NCBI GenBank assembly: GCA_016717205.1
Contig: JADKGC010000010.1
Location: 62,001-126,000, forward strand
Direction of reading: 5' to 3'
Length of the DNA stretch: 64,000 bases
Source: Candidatus Flexifilum breve
Lineage (GTDB): Bacteria > Chloroflexota > Anaerolineae > Aggregatilineales > Phototrophicaceae
In this document: positions 55,546-64,000 of the stretch, piece after piece
How positions within the stretch are numbered: the first letter of the stretch is position 1
How the letters are laid out: each line of letters opens with the position of its first letter
The notes under the pieces: generated by a model
Seen by the model: the letters and a program-made list of their open reading frames with translations, nothing else
What the model was told of the DNA's origin: nothing
Databases searched by the model: none
Translations under genes and position numbers: made by a program

Positions 55546-56102
55546 TATTCGCGGAAGATGTCCTTGAGGGCGAGCGTGAAACCGGGGAGCACCGTGCCGC
55601 CATCCAGCGTATCATTGATGCTGAAAATGCGCGGCATTTGACCAGCCACATGCACGACGACCGTCTTGTCTTCCGGGTAAACCACCCAGACGACCGTCCC
55701 TGCCTGATGATAATGCCACAGCTTAATCTGCAAATCGCGGGTGCTCTTCGGCGTCGTCGGATAATCGACTTCAACGGCAAGATCCGGCGGCACCTGATTG
55801 TAGCCCCGGTCGTCAAGCTCGGCCTGCCGCGCCGTCGACACAAAGGCGACATCGGGCGCATAGCGTTCGCCATCGATCATGTAGCCGCCCGCTTCACCCG
55901 TCACATGGCCGAGGTCCTGTGTTTCGACAAATAACCCAACTCGCATGTTGAAACGCATGGAGTACTGTGATGCTTGGGCATTCGCTGGCACTTCGACGAT
56001 CTCCCCGCCAATATACTCAAACAGCTTGTCCGCTTGCTCCGGCTGTTCCACCCACCGATCAAATTCTTCGACCGTCATGCGTGTGTGCGCCTGTAAGGCC
56101 AT
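55545..56102 (-). CDS. Uma2-family (DUF820) PD-(D/E)XK-like protein
   Basis: 185 residues from the ATG at 56102; this start has AGAGG nine bases upstream, while one at 56111 is too close to it. MTVEEFDRWVEQ and YIGGEIVEVPAN at the start, then RYAPDVAFVS and PPDLAVEVDYPTT with the acidic residues of the endonuclease-like core, and KLWHYHQAGTVVWVVYPEDKTV. Uma2 proteins are numerous in Chloroflexota and cyanobacteria; their function is unknown, and many are thought to be nuclease-fold relics. Confidence 0.9.
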   Translation of the reverse strand: MALQAHTRMTVEEFDRWVEQPEQADKLFEYIGGEIVEVPANAQASQYSMRFNMRVGLFVETQDLGHVTGEAGGYMIDGERYAPDVAFVSTARQAELDDRGYNQVPPDLAVEVDYPTTPKSTRDLQIKLWHYHQAGTVVWVVYPEDKTVVVHVAGQMPRIFSINDTLDGGTVLPGFTLALKDIFRE

Positions 56103-56182
56103 AGCGCCCATCCTCTGCTCACTCTGCTAGCATTATACGTGAGAATCAGTTTCAATTAATCTCACACCCTAGTTTGTGGTGG

Positions 56183-56211
56183 TTGTCGCGTAAAGCGAGC
56201 ACATGTAAGAT
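56183..56211 (+). promoter_or_regulatory. Promoter of the Ca2+ ATPase gene
   Basis: TTGTCG at 56183-56188 and TAAGAT at 56206-56211, 17-bp spacing. On the other strand a TATAAT at 56137-56132 faces the Uma2-like gene. Confidence 0.5.
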
Positions 56212-56258
56212 GATTAGCAATTTTATCCCCAACGCACACAATCGACAGGAGTAATTGG

Positions 56259-59189
56259 ATGCCCGACTTTTATCGTCTTGAGGTCGATCAAGCGTTAGCT
56301 GAACTGAAGTCAGACCCGCGCCAAGGGCTGACCACTGAGGACGCAGCGCAGCGAATCGCACAGTATGGGAAGAATGTTCTGCCGGCGGGCGAAAGCGTGA
56401 GCTTGTTCACGCTTTTCATCAATCAGTTTAAAAACATCATGGTGATCATCCTGATCATCGCCGCCGTGATTTCCGGCATTGTCGGCGAATTCGAAGACGT
56501 GATCGTCATCCTCGTCATCGTGATTGCTAACGCTGCGCTCGGCACTTATCAGGAATACCGCGCCGAGCAAGCCCTGCAAGCCCTCAGCGCAATGCAGGTG
56601 CCCAATGTGCGCGTTCGCCGTGGCGGGCACGTCGGTCAGCTCAGCGCCGAGGACATCGTCCCCGGTGACATTGTGCTGCTGCAGGAAGGTGACCGCATCC
56701 CCGCCGATGGTCGCCTGATCGTCAGCGCCAACCTGCAAATCGAAGAGGCGGCGCTCACGGGCGAATCGCAGGCCACTTTCAAGCAGATACACGCCATCCC
56801 CGAAGAGAATGTCGGCATTGGCGACCGCAAAAATATGGCCTTCATGGGCACCTCCGTCACTTATGGGCGCGGCGAACTGCTTATCACCGAGACCGGGCTG
56901 AAAACGCAGTTAGGCAAAATCGCCACGCTGCTCATGAACGTCGAAGAGACGCAAACACCGCTGCAAAAGCGCCTCGACAGCCTCAGTGTGATGCTCGTAC
57001 GCGGCGCGATCGTCGTGGTAGTGCTCGTGTTCATCGCCGGGCTGCTGCGTGGCATTCCGCTGCAAGAAATGCTCGTCACCTCGATCAGTCTGGCCGTTGC
57101 CGCAGTGCCGGAAGGCTTAGCCGCCATCATCACCATCAGCTTGTCGCTTGGTGCAGCGCGCATGGTTAAGCGGCACGCGCTCATTCGCCGCCTGCCCGCC
57201 GTCGAGACGCTTGGCTCGGTGACGACGATCTGCAGCGACAAAACGGGTACGCTCACCAAGAACGAGATGACCGCAACGCTGTTCGCCCTGCCCGGTCATG
57301 AAGACGTGCGCGTCAGCGGTGTCGGCTACAACCCGGACGGCGGTTTCTTCGCCATGCATGGCGAATACGGCGGCGGCGATGATCAGCCGCTCGATCCCAC
57401 GCAGAATGCGCCGGTTGGACGCTTTTTGCAGGCGATGGCACTCGCCACCGACGCCTATCTCGAAACCAACAAAGAAGGCAAAACTGAAGTCGTTGGCGAC
57501 ACCACGGAAGGCGCGTTGGTCGTGGCCGCGCGCAAGGTCGGCTGGACGCGCGAACATCTCGAACAGGATAAGCCCCGCGTCGCTGAACTGCCCTTCAGCA
57601 GCGAACGCAAGGCTATGACCACCATCCACCAGATCAAAGTGAATGACGGTCTGTTCCCACAAACGCCGTATCTGGCGATCACCAAAGGCGCACCGGATCG
57701 TCTCGTGGACTGGGCGGCATCCGAGCACATGCCCGACGGCGTCCGCCCGCTGACCGCTGAACGACGTGCGAAGTGGCAGGCGCAGGTCGACGAGATGGCC
57801 TCGCGCGGGTTGCGCGTGCTTGGCGTCGCCTACCGCCCGCTCGACAGCGTGCCCGCCGAGGTAAAGCCGGAGATTGAGCGCGAACTGGTGCTCCTCGGCT
57901 TAATCGGTATCCTCGACCCCGCCCGCCCCGAAGCGCGCGCTGCCGTCGCCACTGCCCGCGAAGCCGGCATCCGTCCCATCATGATCACGGGCGACCACGC
58001 GCTGACCGCCGAAGCCATCGCCAGCGATCTCGGCATCATTCAGGCCGGGCAGAAGGCCATTACGGGGGCTGAGCTCGAACAGATGAGCGACGATCAGCTC
58101 GTCGGCGCGCTCAAGACGACCAGCGCCTTCGCCCGCGTGTCGCCGGAGCACAAGCTGCGTCTGGTCAAGGCGCTGCAAAGTCAAGGTGAGATCGCTGCGA
58201 TGACCGGGGACGGCGTCAACGATGCGCCCGCGCTGAAGCAGGCGAACATCGGCATCGCGATGGGGATCACCGGCACGGAAGTGAGCAAGGGCGCGGCGGA
58301 CATGGTGCTGACCGACGACAACTTCGCGTCGATTGTTGCCGCCGTCGAAGAGGGTCGCACGATCTACAACAATATTCGCAAGTTCGTGATGTTCCTGCTC
58401 TCGTCCAACGTGGGCGAAATTCTGGTGATGTTCGTCGGCATCATCATCGGCCTGCCCGTGCCGCTGCTGGCGATTCAAATTCTGTGGGTCAACCTCGTGA
58501 CCGACGGTCTGCCCGCTATCGCCCTCGGTTTCGAACCAACGGAAGCGGGCACCATGAAACGCCCGCCCCGCCCCGTTAACGAAAGCATCTTCGCGGATGG
58601 CGTCGGCGTCAAAATCATCTGGCGCGCCGCACTGCTGGCACTGCTCACCTTAGGTGCATTCGTCTACGGGCATACCGCCCACGGTCTCGCGCCGTTCAGC
58701 AGCACGCTCGGCATTGAAAACCTATCTCGCGAACAGGTTGTGGAGTTGGTCGAAGAAGAAATCGTGCCCGCCGATTGGGACGCACTCACCGTCGATGCCC
58801 GTCTCGCGCTGCTCACTGAAGTTGACGAAACCGCGTCCGAGGAAGAAGGCGGCAACCTGATCATTCGCGAAGCCGAACGCATCCCGCGCACCATTGCGTT
58901 TACCGTGCTGGCATTGGGGCAAATCTTCCACGTCATGGCGATCCACGCGGGTGACCGCAAATCGTTCTTCCGCACATGGTTCAGCGGCAACCGCTTCATG
59001 TTCTACGCTGTGCTCTCGACGTTCCTGCTGCAGCTTGCGGTGATCTATGTGCCATTCATGCAGGGCATCTTCGAGACCTTCCCGATCCGCCTGCCCGAAA
59101 TGCTCGGCGCGGTCGCCATCGCGTCGGTGATCCTGTTCGCCGTCGAAATCGAAAAGCTGATCCGCAATTCACGCCGTTCAGCCGCGTAA
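56259..59189 (+). CDS. P-type Ca2+-transporting ATPase (SERCA/PMR1 type)
   Basis: 976 residues. Phospho-acceptor Asp327 in ICSDKTGTLTKNEM, actuator LTGES near 166-170, VPEGL in helix 4, SSNVGEILVMF in helix 5 and ILWVNLVTDGLPAIALG in helix 6. The acidic and Asn residues in these match the Ca2+ ligands of SERCA. TGDGVNDAPALKQANIG closes the hinge. It should pump Ca2+ out of the cytosol. Between helices seven and eight a loop of about 60 residues is strongly acidic (VVELVEEEIVPADWDAL, TEVDETASEEEGG), unlike the short loop of most bacterial members. A strong terminator follows. Confidence 0.94.
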   Translation: MPDFYRLEVDQALAELKSDPRQGLTTEDAAQRIAQYGKNVLPAGESVSLFTLFINQFKNIMVIILIIAAVISGIVGEFEDVIVILVIVIANAALGTYQEYRAEQALQALSAMQVPNVRVRRGGHVGQLSAEDIVPGDIVLLQEGDRIPADGRLIVSANLQIEEAALTGESQATFKQIHAIPEENVGIGDRKNMAFMGTSVTYGRGELLITETGLKTQLGKIATLLMNVEETQTPLQKRLDSLSVMLVRGAIVVVVLVFIAGLLRGIPLQEMLVTSISLAVAAVPEGLAAIITISLSLGAARMVKRHALIRRLPAVETLGSVTTICSDKTGTLTKNEMTATLFALPGHEDVRVSGVGYNPDGGFFAMHGEYGGGDDQPLDPTQNAPVGRFLQAMALATDAYLETNKEGKTEVVGDTTEGALVVAARKVGWTREHLEQDKPRVAELPFSSERKAMTTIHQIKVNDGLFPQTPYLAITKGAPDRLVDWAASEHMPDGVRPLTAERRAKWQAQVDEMASRGLRVLGVAYRPLDSVPAEVKPEIERELVLLGLIGILDPARPEARAAVATAREAGIRPIMITGDHALTAEAIASDLGIIQAGQKAITGAELEQMSDDQLVGALKTTSAFARVSPEHKLRLVKALQSQGEIAAMTGDGVNDAPALKQANIGIAMGITGTEVSKGAADMVLTDDNFASIVAAVEEGRTIYNNIRKFVMFLLSSNVGEILVMFVGIIIGLPVPLLAIQILWVNLVTDGLPAIALGFEPTEAGTMKRPPRPVNESIFADGVGVKIIWRAALLALLTLGAFVYGHTAHGLAPFSSTLGIENLSREQVVELVEEEIVPADWDALTVDARLALLTEVDETASEEEGGNLIIREAERIPRTIAFTVLALGQIFHVMAIHAGDRKSFFRTWFSGNRFMFYAVLSTFLLQLAVIYVPFMQGIFETFPIRLPEMLGAVAIASVILFAVEIEKLIRNSRRSAA

Positions 59190-59197
59190 TGCATTCC

Positions 59198-59255
59198 AAT
59201 GCCAAGAGCGCGGCGGCCACAGCTTCGATTGTGGTCACCGCGCTCTTGGCATTTT
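59198..59255 (+). terminator. Strong intrinsic terminator after Ca2+ ATPase gene
   Basis: 16-bp stem aatgccaagagcgcgg/ccgcgctcttggcatt with an inner ccaca/tgtgg hairpin, followed by ttt. Confidence 0.9.
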
Positions 59256-59406
59256 TGGCTTCCAATGAGGCGTGTTATCCCCGCATTCTGAGGGGGAATC
59301 CGTAACTTTTGTAATTTTGGTTGGTTTTTTCAATGAAACTCCATCGAAAATTGCTGGAGCATCGTCTAAAATAGACGTATGGTATTTGTCGAAAAAGGAC
59401 AAAACA

Positions 59407-60090
59407 GTGCTGAAAGAGCGTATCCGTATCGCGCCATCTATCCTCGCCGCCGACTTCACCCGACTGGGTGAGCAGTTGCAGGCGTGTGAGGCGGCTGGTG
59501 CGGATTGGATTCATGTTGACGTGATGGATGGCCGCTTCGTGCCGAACATTACGATGGGTCCAATGGTGACGGCAGCGGCGCATCGAGCGACGAGCATTCC
59601 GTTAGATGTTCACTTGATGATCGTCGAACCGGATCACATGCTGGAAGCCTTTGCCAAAGCGGGCGCGAAGCGCATCAATGTGCACTGGGAGACTTGTCCG
59701 CATCTGGATCGAACCATCCGCGCGATCAAGGCGCTCGGTTGTGACGTGGGCGTGGCGATTAATCCACATACGCCCGCAGCGCTGCTGAGCGAGGTCTTGC
59801 CGCTGCTGGATGCAGTGCTGGTCATGACCGTGAATCCCGGTTTTGGGGGGCAGGAATTGATCACGGGGACGCTGAACAAAATCCGGCAGTTGCGGGCGAT
59901 GATCAGCGCGACAGGCCAAGCGATTGATCTGGAAGTGGATGGAGGCGTGAATCTGGAAACGGCGGCCACAGTGGTGGAGGCAGGGGCGGATGTTCTGGTT
60001 GTGGGCAGCGCCCTATTTACCGAGCGGTACAGCGTCGCGACGGGGATGCAGCAGTTGCGGTCAGTTCTGGCAAACAAAAAGCCGGTGTAA
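59407..60090 (+). CDS. rpe: Ribulose-phosphate 3-epimerase
   Basis: 228 residues from the GTG at 59407, which has AAGGA seven bases upstream; the frame is open to 59272 but that part is not coding-like. TIM barrel with IAPSILAADFTRLGEQ, WIHVDVMDGRFVPNIT, LDVHLMIVEPDHM, VMTVNPGFGGQ and LEVDGGVN, which provide the His/Asp metal and acid-base residues. Interconverts ribulose-5-phosphate and xylulose-5-phosphate in the pentose phosphate pathway. Normal length. Confidence 0.96.
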   Translation: MLKERIRIAPSILAADFTRLGEQLQACEAAGADWIHVDVMDGRFVPNITMGPMVTAAAHRATSIPLDVHLMIVEPDHMLEAFAKAGAKRINVHWETCPHLDRTIRAIKALGCDVGVAINPHTPAALLSEVLPLLDAVLVMTVNPGFGGQELITGTLNKIRQLRAMISATGQAIDLEVDGGVNLETAATVVEAGADVLVVGSALFTERYSVATGMQQLRSVLANKKPV

Positions 60091-60106
60091 CCCGGCTTCT
60101 TTGTTT
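60072..60106. terminator. Hairpin between rpe and rpmB
   Basis: Stem aaacaaaaagccgg with ccggctt(c)tttgttt, one bulged base, loop tgtaac. It covers the rpe stop codon and ends where rpmB begins to terminate on the other strand, so it can serve both genes. Confidence 0.75.
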
Positions 60107-60291
60107 TACCCGCTGACCTTCGCAAGCGTCTTGATGCACTTGGCACACAGATACTTGCGAACGGGCTCACCCTTTTCCATCACGGTGACGCGCTGGATGT
60201 TCGGGAGAAACTTGCGCCGAGTAGCGCGCATGGAGAAGCTGCGTTGATTCCCAAACATGGGTTTCTTACCGCAGGCTGCACAGACCGCCAT
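60106..60291 (-). CDS. rpmB: 50S ribosomal protein L28
   Basis: 61 residues. Zinc-type Cys pairs CAACGKKP at 4-7 and CAKCIKTL near 49-52, RSFSMRATRRKFLPNIQRV in the middle, all typical of the zinc-bearing L28 form. ATG with GAGG eight bases upstream. Next to fakA, divergent; the adjacency of rpmB and the fakA/recG genes is widespread in Gram-positive lineages. Confidence 0.95.
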   Translation of the reverse strand: MAVCAACGKKPMFGNQRSFSMRATRRKFLPNIQRVTVMEKGEPVRKYLCAKCIKTLAKVSG

Positions 60292-60427
60292 AAGATTGCC
60301 TCACGCTCTCTAAAACCGACTCGAATAGTCCGTCATGCTATCACAACGACCCTTGGACTGCAAGGCTCGACAAACAACCTTAAGCAACTATTACGTTACT
60401 GAAATCTGGGTGAGGCAAGGTGAAATC

Positions 60428-62131
60428 ATGAACACAAGAGCAGCGTTCCGGGCAACCAACAACTTAATCGTGGATGGGTTGCTGATCAAAGACCTTTTCG
60501 GTTCCGGGTTGGCGTGGTTGGAACAAAACCGCGAACAGGTGAACCGTCTGAATGTATTTCCCGTGCCGGATGGCGACACCGGCACGAACATGTATCTGAC
60601 GATGCAGAGCGCGTGCCGGGAAGTTGAGAACGTCCGCGAAAACCATGTTGGCAAGATGAGCGCGGCCCTGGCCGCTGGCGCGATCAAGGGCGCGCGCGGC
60701 AACTCCGGCGTCATTCTGTCGCAGATCTGGTCGGGCGTCGCCAAGGCGCTCAAGGACGAGGAACGGCTAACGGCGGAACTGCTCGGCCTGGCCTGCCAGT
60801 CAGCGGTCGACATGGCTTACCGCGCGGTCGAAAAGCCCGTCGAAGGCACCATCCTCACGGTGTCGCGCCACATGATGGAATCGGTCATCGAGCGCTACAA
60901 GACCTCGCAGGATCTGGTCTGGCTGCTGAAGAACATGGTCTTCGCCGGACGCGCCTCGCTGCGCAAGACGCCGGAAATGCTCCCCATCCTCAAGAAGGCA
61001 GGCGTGGTCGATTCGGGCGGTCAAGGGCTCGTCTACATCTTCGAAGGCATGCTGTGGGCGCTCTGCGGCAAGCTGACTGAGGCCAACACGGTCGCCGCGG
61101 CGAATGCCGCCATCGCTATTCCGACGCTGGCGACACCGCTCTCCCCCGCGTGGGAAGACGCGCTCGAACCGGACGACGAAGAAGGCTACGGCTACGATGT
61201 GCAGTTCCTCATGCGCGGTGAAAACCTGAGTGTGGACGCCATGCGCGTCGCCCTCGCCGACATGGGCGGTTGGTCGACGCTGGTGGTCGGCGACGAGAAA
61301 CTGATCAAGGTGCACGTGCATGTGCATGACCCCGGCCAGCCGATCAGCTATGCGATTCGCACGGGCGCGGCGATCGACGACGTGGTCGTCGAAAACATGC
61401 AGCGCCAGTACGAGGACTATGTCGAAGCCCGGAAAGCCCGCGAAAACGAAGTCCGCACGGATGTCGAAGGCGTGGCGGTGATCACGGTCGCAGCAGGCGA
61501 AGGCCTCAGCCAAACGTTCTACGATCTCGGCGCAGCCTACGTCATCCCCGGCGGCCAGACGATGAACCCGAGCACCGGCGATTTCCTCGACGCGATCAAC
61601 GCGCTGCCCAACGACGAAGTCATTCTGCTACCCAACAACAAGAACATCATGCTGGCCGCGCAGCAGGCCGCGGCTAACGCGACCGGCAAGCAGGTGCGCG
61701 TCGTCCCCAGCATTTCCCTGCCCCACGGCATCTCGGCGATGGTCGAATGGGCTAACTACGCCGGGTCACCCGTCGACGAGGTGGCGGGCGGCATGAAGAG
61801 CGCCCTCGGCTATGTGCAAGCCTGCGAAGTCACCCGCGCCACCCGTGATGTCGAACTCGACAGCATCAACGTCAAGCAGGGGCAGTACATCGGCATACTC
61901 AACGACAATCTGGTGGTGGCGGGCGATGATGTCTACGATGTGACACAGCGTCTGCTGGAGAAAGCCGGAGCGGACAAATCGGAGCGGATTACGGTATACT
62001 ATGGTGACGATGCCCACGACGCGGACGCACAGCTCCTCGTCGGGCATTTGCAGAAACGCTTTAGCCTGCAGGATATCGACGTGATCAACGGCGGGCAGGC
62101 CCTGTACCCGTATATCATCAGCGTAGAGTAA
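60428..62131 (+). CDS. fakA: Fatty-acid kinase subunit FakA (DAK2/YloV family)
   Basis: 567 residues from the ATG at 60428, with AAGGTGA just upstream. N-terminal Dak2-type ATP-binding domain with NVFPVPDGDTGTNM (Mg-binding Asp residues) near 40-53, AIKGARGNSGVILSQIW, GTILTVSRHM and VVDSGGQGLVYIFEGM, followed by the middle and C-terminal DegV-like domains with GGQTMNPSTGDFLDAI, EVILLPNNKNI and VPSISLPHGISAMVE. In the FakA-FakB system FakA phosphorylates a fatty acid held by FakB. Two FakB-like genes follow in the same operon. Confidence 0.94.
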   Translation: MNTRAAFRATNNLIVDGLLIKDLFGSGLAWLEQNREQVNRLNVFPVPDGDTGTNMYLTMQSACREVENVRENHVGKMSAALAAGAIKGARGNSGVILSQIWSGVAKALKDEERLTAELLGLACQSAVDMAYRAVEKPVEGTILTVSRHMMESVIERYKTSQDLVWLLKNMVFAGRASLRKTPEMLPILKKAGVVDSGGQGLVYIFEGMLWALCGKLTEANTVAAANAAIAIPTLATPLSPAWEDALEPDDEEGYGYDVQFLMRGENLSVDAMRVALADMGGWSTLVVGDEKLIKVHVHVHDPGQPISYAIRTGAAIDDVVVENMQRQYEDYVEARKARENEVRTDVEGVAVITVAAGEGLSQTFYDLGAAYVIPGGQTMNPSTGDFLDAINALPNDEVILLPNNKNIMLAAQQAAANATGKQVRVVPSISLPHGISAMVEWANYAGSPVDEVAGGMKSALGYVQACEVTRATRDVELDSINVKQGQYIGILNDNLVVAGDDVYDVTQRLLEKAGADKSERITVYYGDDAHDADAQLLVGHLQKRFSLQDIDVINGGQALYPYIISVE

Positions 62132-62994
62132 TGATCCATATCGTCACGGACAGCGGCGCGCATTTCCCGACGCCGCACATCGCCCCCAACGTCACAATTG
62201 TGCCCAACATCCTGACGATTGGGGGGCGCAGCTATCGCGAAGGCCTGGACCTCGGCAGCGAGGAAGCCCTGCGCCTGATTGCCGCGCAGAACCAAACGCC
62301 AGTCGTCACGCCGCCCAGTGTGGCCGACTATACCGATGTTCTCACCCGGCTGGCACGCGATACCAACGGTATCATCGTGCTGCCGACCTCGCGGGAACTG
62401 TCCAAGAGCTGGGAGAACGCCAGCCACGCCGCCGAGGCTTTATCCGCGCACTGTCCGCTGATGGTGATCAACTCACAGGCCGTGTCCACCGGGCTGGCGC
62501 TGCTGGTCAAGCTGGCGGTACGCACCAGCGAAACGGGCGTCGATTTTGACGAAGTCGTGCGGGTAACGCGCGGCGCCGTCGACCGCTTGTACGCTGTCTA
62601 CTATGCGGAAACGATGGACTACCTGATGCACAACCAGATCATGCCGCAGTCACACAGCATTCTCGGCATGATGTTAGGTCTCAAGCCCGTCATTGCCCTG
62701 GAAGAAGGCCACATCGTCCCGATCGAGAAAGTGCGCACCCGCACGCAAGGGCTGGATCGGATCGTCGAATACGCTGCCGAATTCACGGATATCGAAGACG
62801 TGATGATCGCCCAACCACGGATCGGGATCACCGAGGGAACGCGCCACCTGCAAGAACGACTGGCGGTCGAATTTCCCGGTCGGCACTTCCCCCACACCAT
62901 TTACGGGGCATCGTTGGCCGCCCTCATCGGGATTGATGCGCTCGGATTAATCATATTAGAACGCGAAGGGACTAGCACCGACGATGACTTTTAA
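62131..62994 (+). CDS. DegV/FakB fatty-acid-binding protein (first copy)
   Basis: 287 residues. The ATG at 62131 shares one base with the fakA stop. IHIVTDSGAHFP at the start and TPPSVADYTDVLTRL, then SWENASHAAEAL, VINSQAVSTGLALLVKLAV, LYAVYYAETMDYLMHNQI and LGLKPVIALEEGHIV match the DegV fold, in which the first loop and a Ser bind the fatty-acid head group. It should hold fatty acid for FakA. The usual TDSTCDL at the start is TDSGAHF here, so it may differ in ligand. Confidence 0.93.
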   Translation: MIHIVTDSGAHFPTPHIAPNVTIVPNILTIGGRSYREGLDLGSEEALRLIAAQNQTPVVTPPSVADYTDVLTRLARDTNGIIVLPTSRELSKSWENASHAAEALSAHCPLMVINSQAVSTGLALLVKLAVRTSETGVDFDEVVRVTRGAVDRLYAVYYAETMDYLMHNQIMPQSHSILGMMLGLKPVIALEEGHIVPIEKVRTRTQGLDRIVEYAAEFTDIEDVMIAQPRIGITEGTRHLQERLAVEFPGRHFPHTIYGASLAALIGIDALGLIILEREGTSTDDDF

Positions 62995-63841
62995 AAAAAT
63001 TCGTTTTGTCACGGACAGCACCTGCGATATTACGCCTGAACTTCTCGCCAAACACAATATCACGGTTGTGCCCTGCTACATCAACTATGATAACAAGAGC
63101 TTTGCGGACGATGGCAAACAGCTCTCCCGCGAAGAGTTCTACACCAACCTGCCCTCCATGCGCCCAGCTCCGACGACCGCCGCACCCTCTCCGGGGGACT
63201 GCAAATCTGCCATTGAGTCCGCCGCGGCAGACGCTGATCATGTCATCATCGTGACCGTCGCTTCCAAGCTGAGCGGCACGTACAATGCGCTGCGCCTCGG
63301 CGCGGCTGATTTGCCTCCGGATCGCGTCACGCTCATTGACGGCGAAACCATGTCGATGGGCATCGGTTGGCCGGTTGTCATTGGTGCGGAAGTGGCCGAG
63401 GCGACAGGCGACGTCGAGAAAACGGTCAAAACGGTGAAGAAAGTCCGTGAACACGCCCATCTCTACGCGGGCTTGCAGACGATGGAATATCTGCGGCGCA
63501 GCGGGCGCGTCAGTTGGGCGACGGCGGGGATTGGCGCGCTCCTCCAGATCAAGCCCGTGCTGTTGGTCAAGAATGGCGAAGTCATCTCGGCCAGTCGTGT
63601 CCGCACCTTTGCGCGCGTCACCGACGAGCTGGTAAGGTTCGCCAACAGCCACGCGCCGCTGGATCGCCTCACCGTTTTGCATGCTCTCAACCCGGAAGGC
63701 GCAGTTGAACTACGAAATCGACTTGCAGATATTGCGCCAGCGGATACGATTATTACCAGCATCACGCCGACCATCGGCACCCACATCGGGCCGGGCGGTT
63801 TAGGCGTGGTCACCGTCAGCAAGTCGTGGAGAACCACTTAA
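62984..63841 (+). CDS. DegV/FakB fatty-acid-binding protein (second copy)
   Basis: 285 residues, overlapping the previous gene by 11 bases. RFVTDSTCDITPELLAKHNI at the start, MRPAPTTAAPSPGDC with the loop Thr, VASKLSGTYNALRLGA, LIDGETMSMGIGWPVV, GLQTMEYLRRSGRVSWATAGIGALLQIKPVL and GTHIGPGGLGVV, all typical of FakB/DegV. Two differing FakB proteins served by one FakA are also found in Staphylococcus, where they prefer saturated or unsaturated acids. Confidence 0.95.
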   Translation: MTFKKIRFVTDSTCDITPELLAKHNITVVPCYINYDNKSFADDGKQLSREEFYTNLPSMRPAPTTAAPSPGDCKSAIESAAADADHVIIVTVASKLSGTYNALRLGAADLPPDRVTLIDGETMSMGIGWPVVIGAEVAEATGDVEKTVKTVKKVREHAHLYAGLQTMEYLRRSGRVSWATAGIGALLQIKPVLLVKNGEVISASRVRTFARVTDELVRFANSHAPLDRLTVLHALNPEGAVELRNRLADIAPADTIITSITPTIGTHIGPGGLGVVTVSKSWRTT

Positions 63842-64000
63842 ATGCCTTCGGCACTCGAAACCCTTGTCAAAATTCTCAAACTAGAGAAGGAGCAAGGGTA
63901 TAAAAACGCCGCCGTGATCGGTGGATTGGCGGCGTATGAAACCAACTGGACGAAGAACGCCCACGCGCAAGCCCGCCGACCCGAACATCACGCTCTCGTC
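63842..64000 (+). CDS. recG: ATP-dependent DNA helicase RecG, N-terminus only
   Basis: First 53 codons from the ATG at 63842, right after the previous stop (TAAATG); cut by the window. SALETLVKILKLEKEQGYKNAAV is close to the N-terminal extension of RecG in Chloroflexota. The position after rpmB and fakA also fits recG. RecG unwinds stalled forks and branched DNA. The assignment rests on this short start and the neighbourhood. Confidence 0.75.
   Translation, partial: MPSALETLVKILKLEKEQGYKNAAVIGGLAAYETNWTKNAHAQARRPEHHALV

Overview
The window reads as a chromosomal segment of a GC-rich bacterium of the phylum Chloroflexota, probably class Anaerolineae. This rests on gene content and protein style: lipoproteins and secreted proteins with long Thr-Pro-rich linkers, a Tad/Flp pilus locus whose CpaE carries a receiver domain and which shows no outer-membrane secretin, YfhO-like and GT39-like membrane glycosyltransferases in long chains, a fused gamma-alpha 2-oxoacid:ferredoxin oxidoreductase, and many short GC-rich palindromic repeats between and even inside genes. 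No rRNA, tRNA, CRISPR array, integrase or transposase was recognised.

Layout. 1-11662 (minus strand): an envelope polysaccharide/glycan operon of large membrane glycosyltransferases, two YfhO-like proteins and a WbaP/WcaJ-type initiating sugar transferase; two of its genes carry apparent frameshifts. 11840-15514 (plus): a membrane-anchored NACHT-like NTPase with HEAT repeats and an EamA transporter. 15492-18227 (minus): a lipoprotein plus the conserved YggU-YggT-YggS-PgeF cluster. 18440-26437 (plus): a DegU/DegS-like two-component pair followed by cpaB-cpaE-cpaF-tadB-tadC (cpaF has a one-base frameshift). 26518-27830: ComF and the long-form hibernation factor HPF. 27916-33142 (minus): six packed genes for two GT2 glycosyltransferases, a solute-binding-like lipoprotein, a small unknown, an anchored Ig-like protein and an M19 dipeptidase. 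33275-43474: Lon with an AlbA_2/Schlafen-type partner, a LysM protein, a beta-propeller lipoprotein, FabG, HIT, a DsbA-like protein and CutC. 43570-50767: aconitase, a 440-bp repeat-filled gap, RNase HI, an aminotransferase, a Yip1-like membrane protein and a secreted beta-propeller protein. 51048-55494: deoxynucleoside kinase, an FCD/GntR regulator with a likely operator over its own promoter, and korAB. 55545-64000: Uma2-like protein, SERCA-type Ca2+ ATPase, Rpe, L28, and FakA-FakB-FakB-RecG (RecG is cut by the window end).

Themes. Central carbon metabolism (aconitase, KorAB, Rpe), the envelope (glycan synthesis, pilus, lipoproteins, DsbA) and fatty-acid salvage (FakA/FakB) dominate. The most unusual content is the non-genic layer: at least four families of inverted repeats, including near-perfect 30-bp palindromes beginning with tgtagggg, a composite repeat island within a YfhO-like gene, a related repeat read in frame in its neighbour, and a nested hairpin with a 14-G run at 46549-46562. 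Three genes carry apparent frameshifts; these could be assembly errors or true decay and should be checked against reads. Protein details worth attention are an Arg in place of the P-loop Lys in the NTPase, a His in place of the N-box Asn in the histidine kinase, and a CpaE with a seemingly intact phospho-receiver but no ParA signature Lys.
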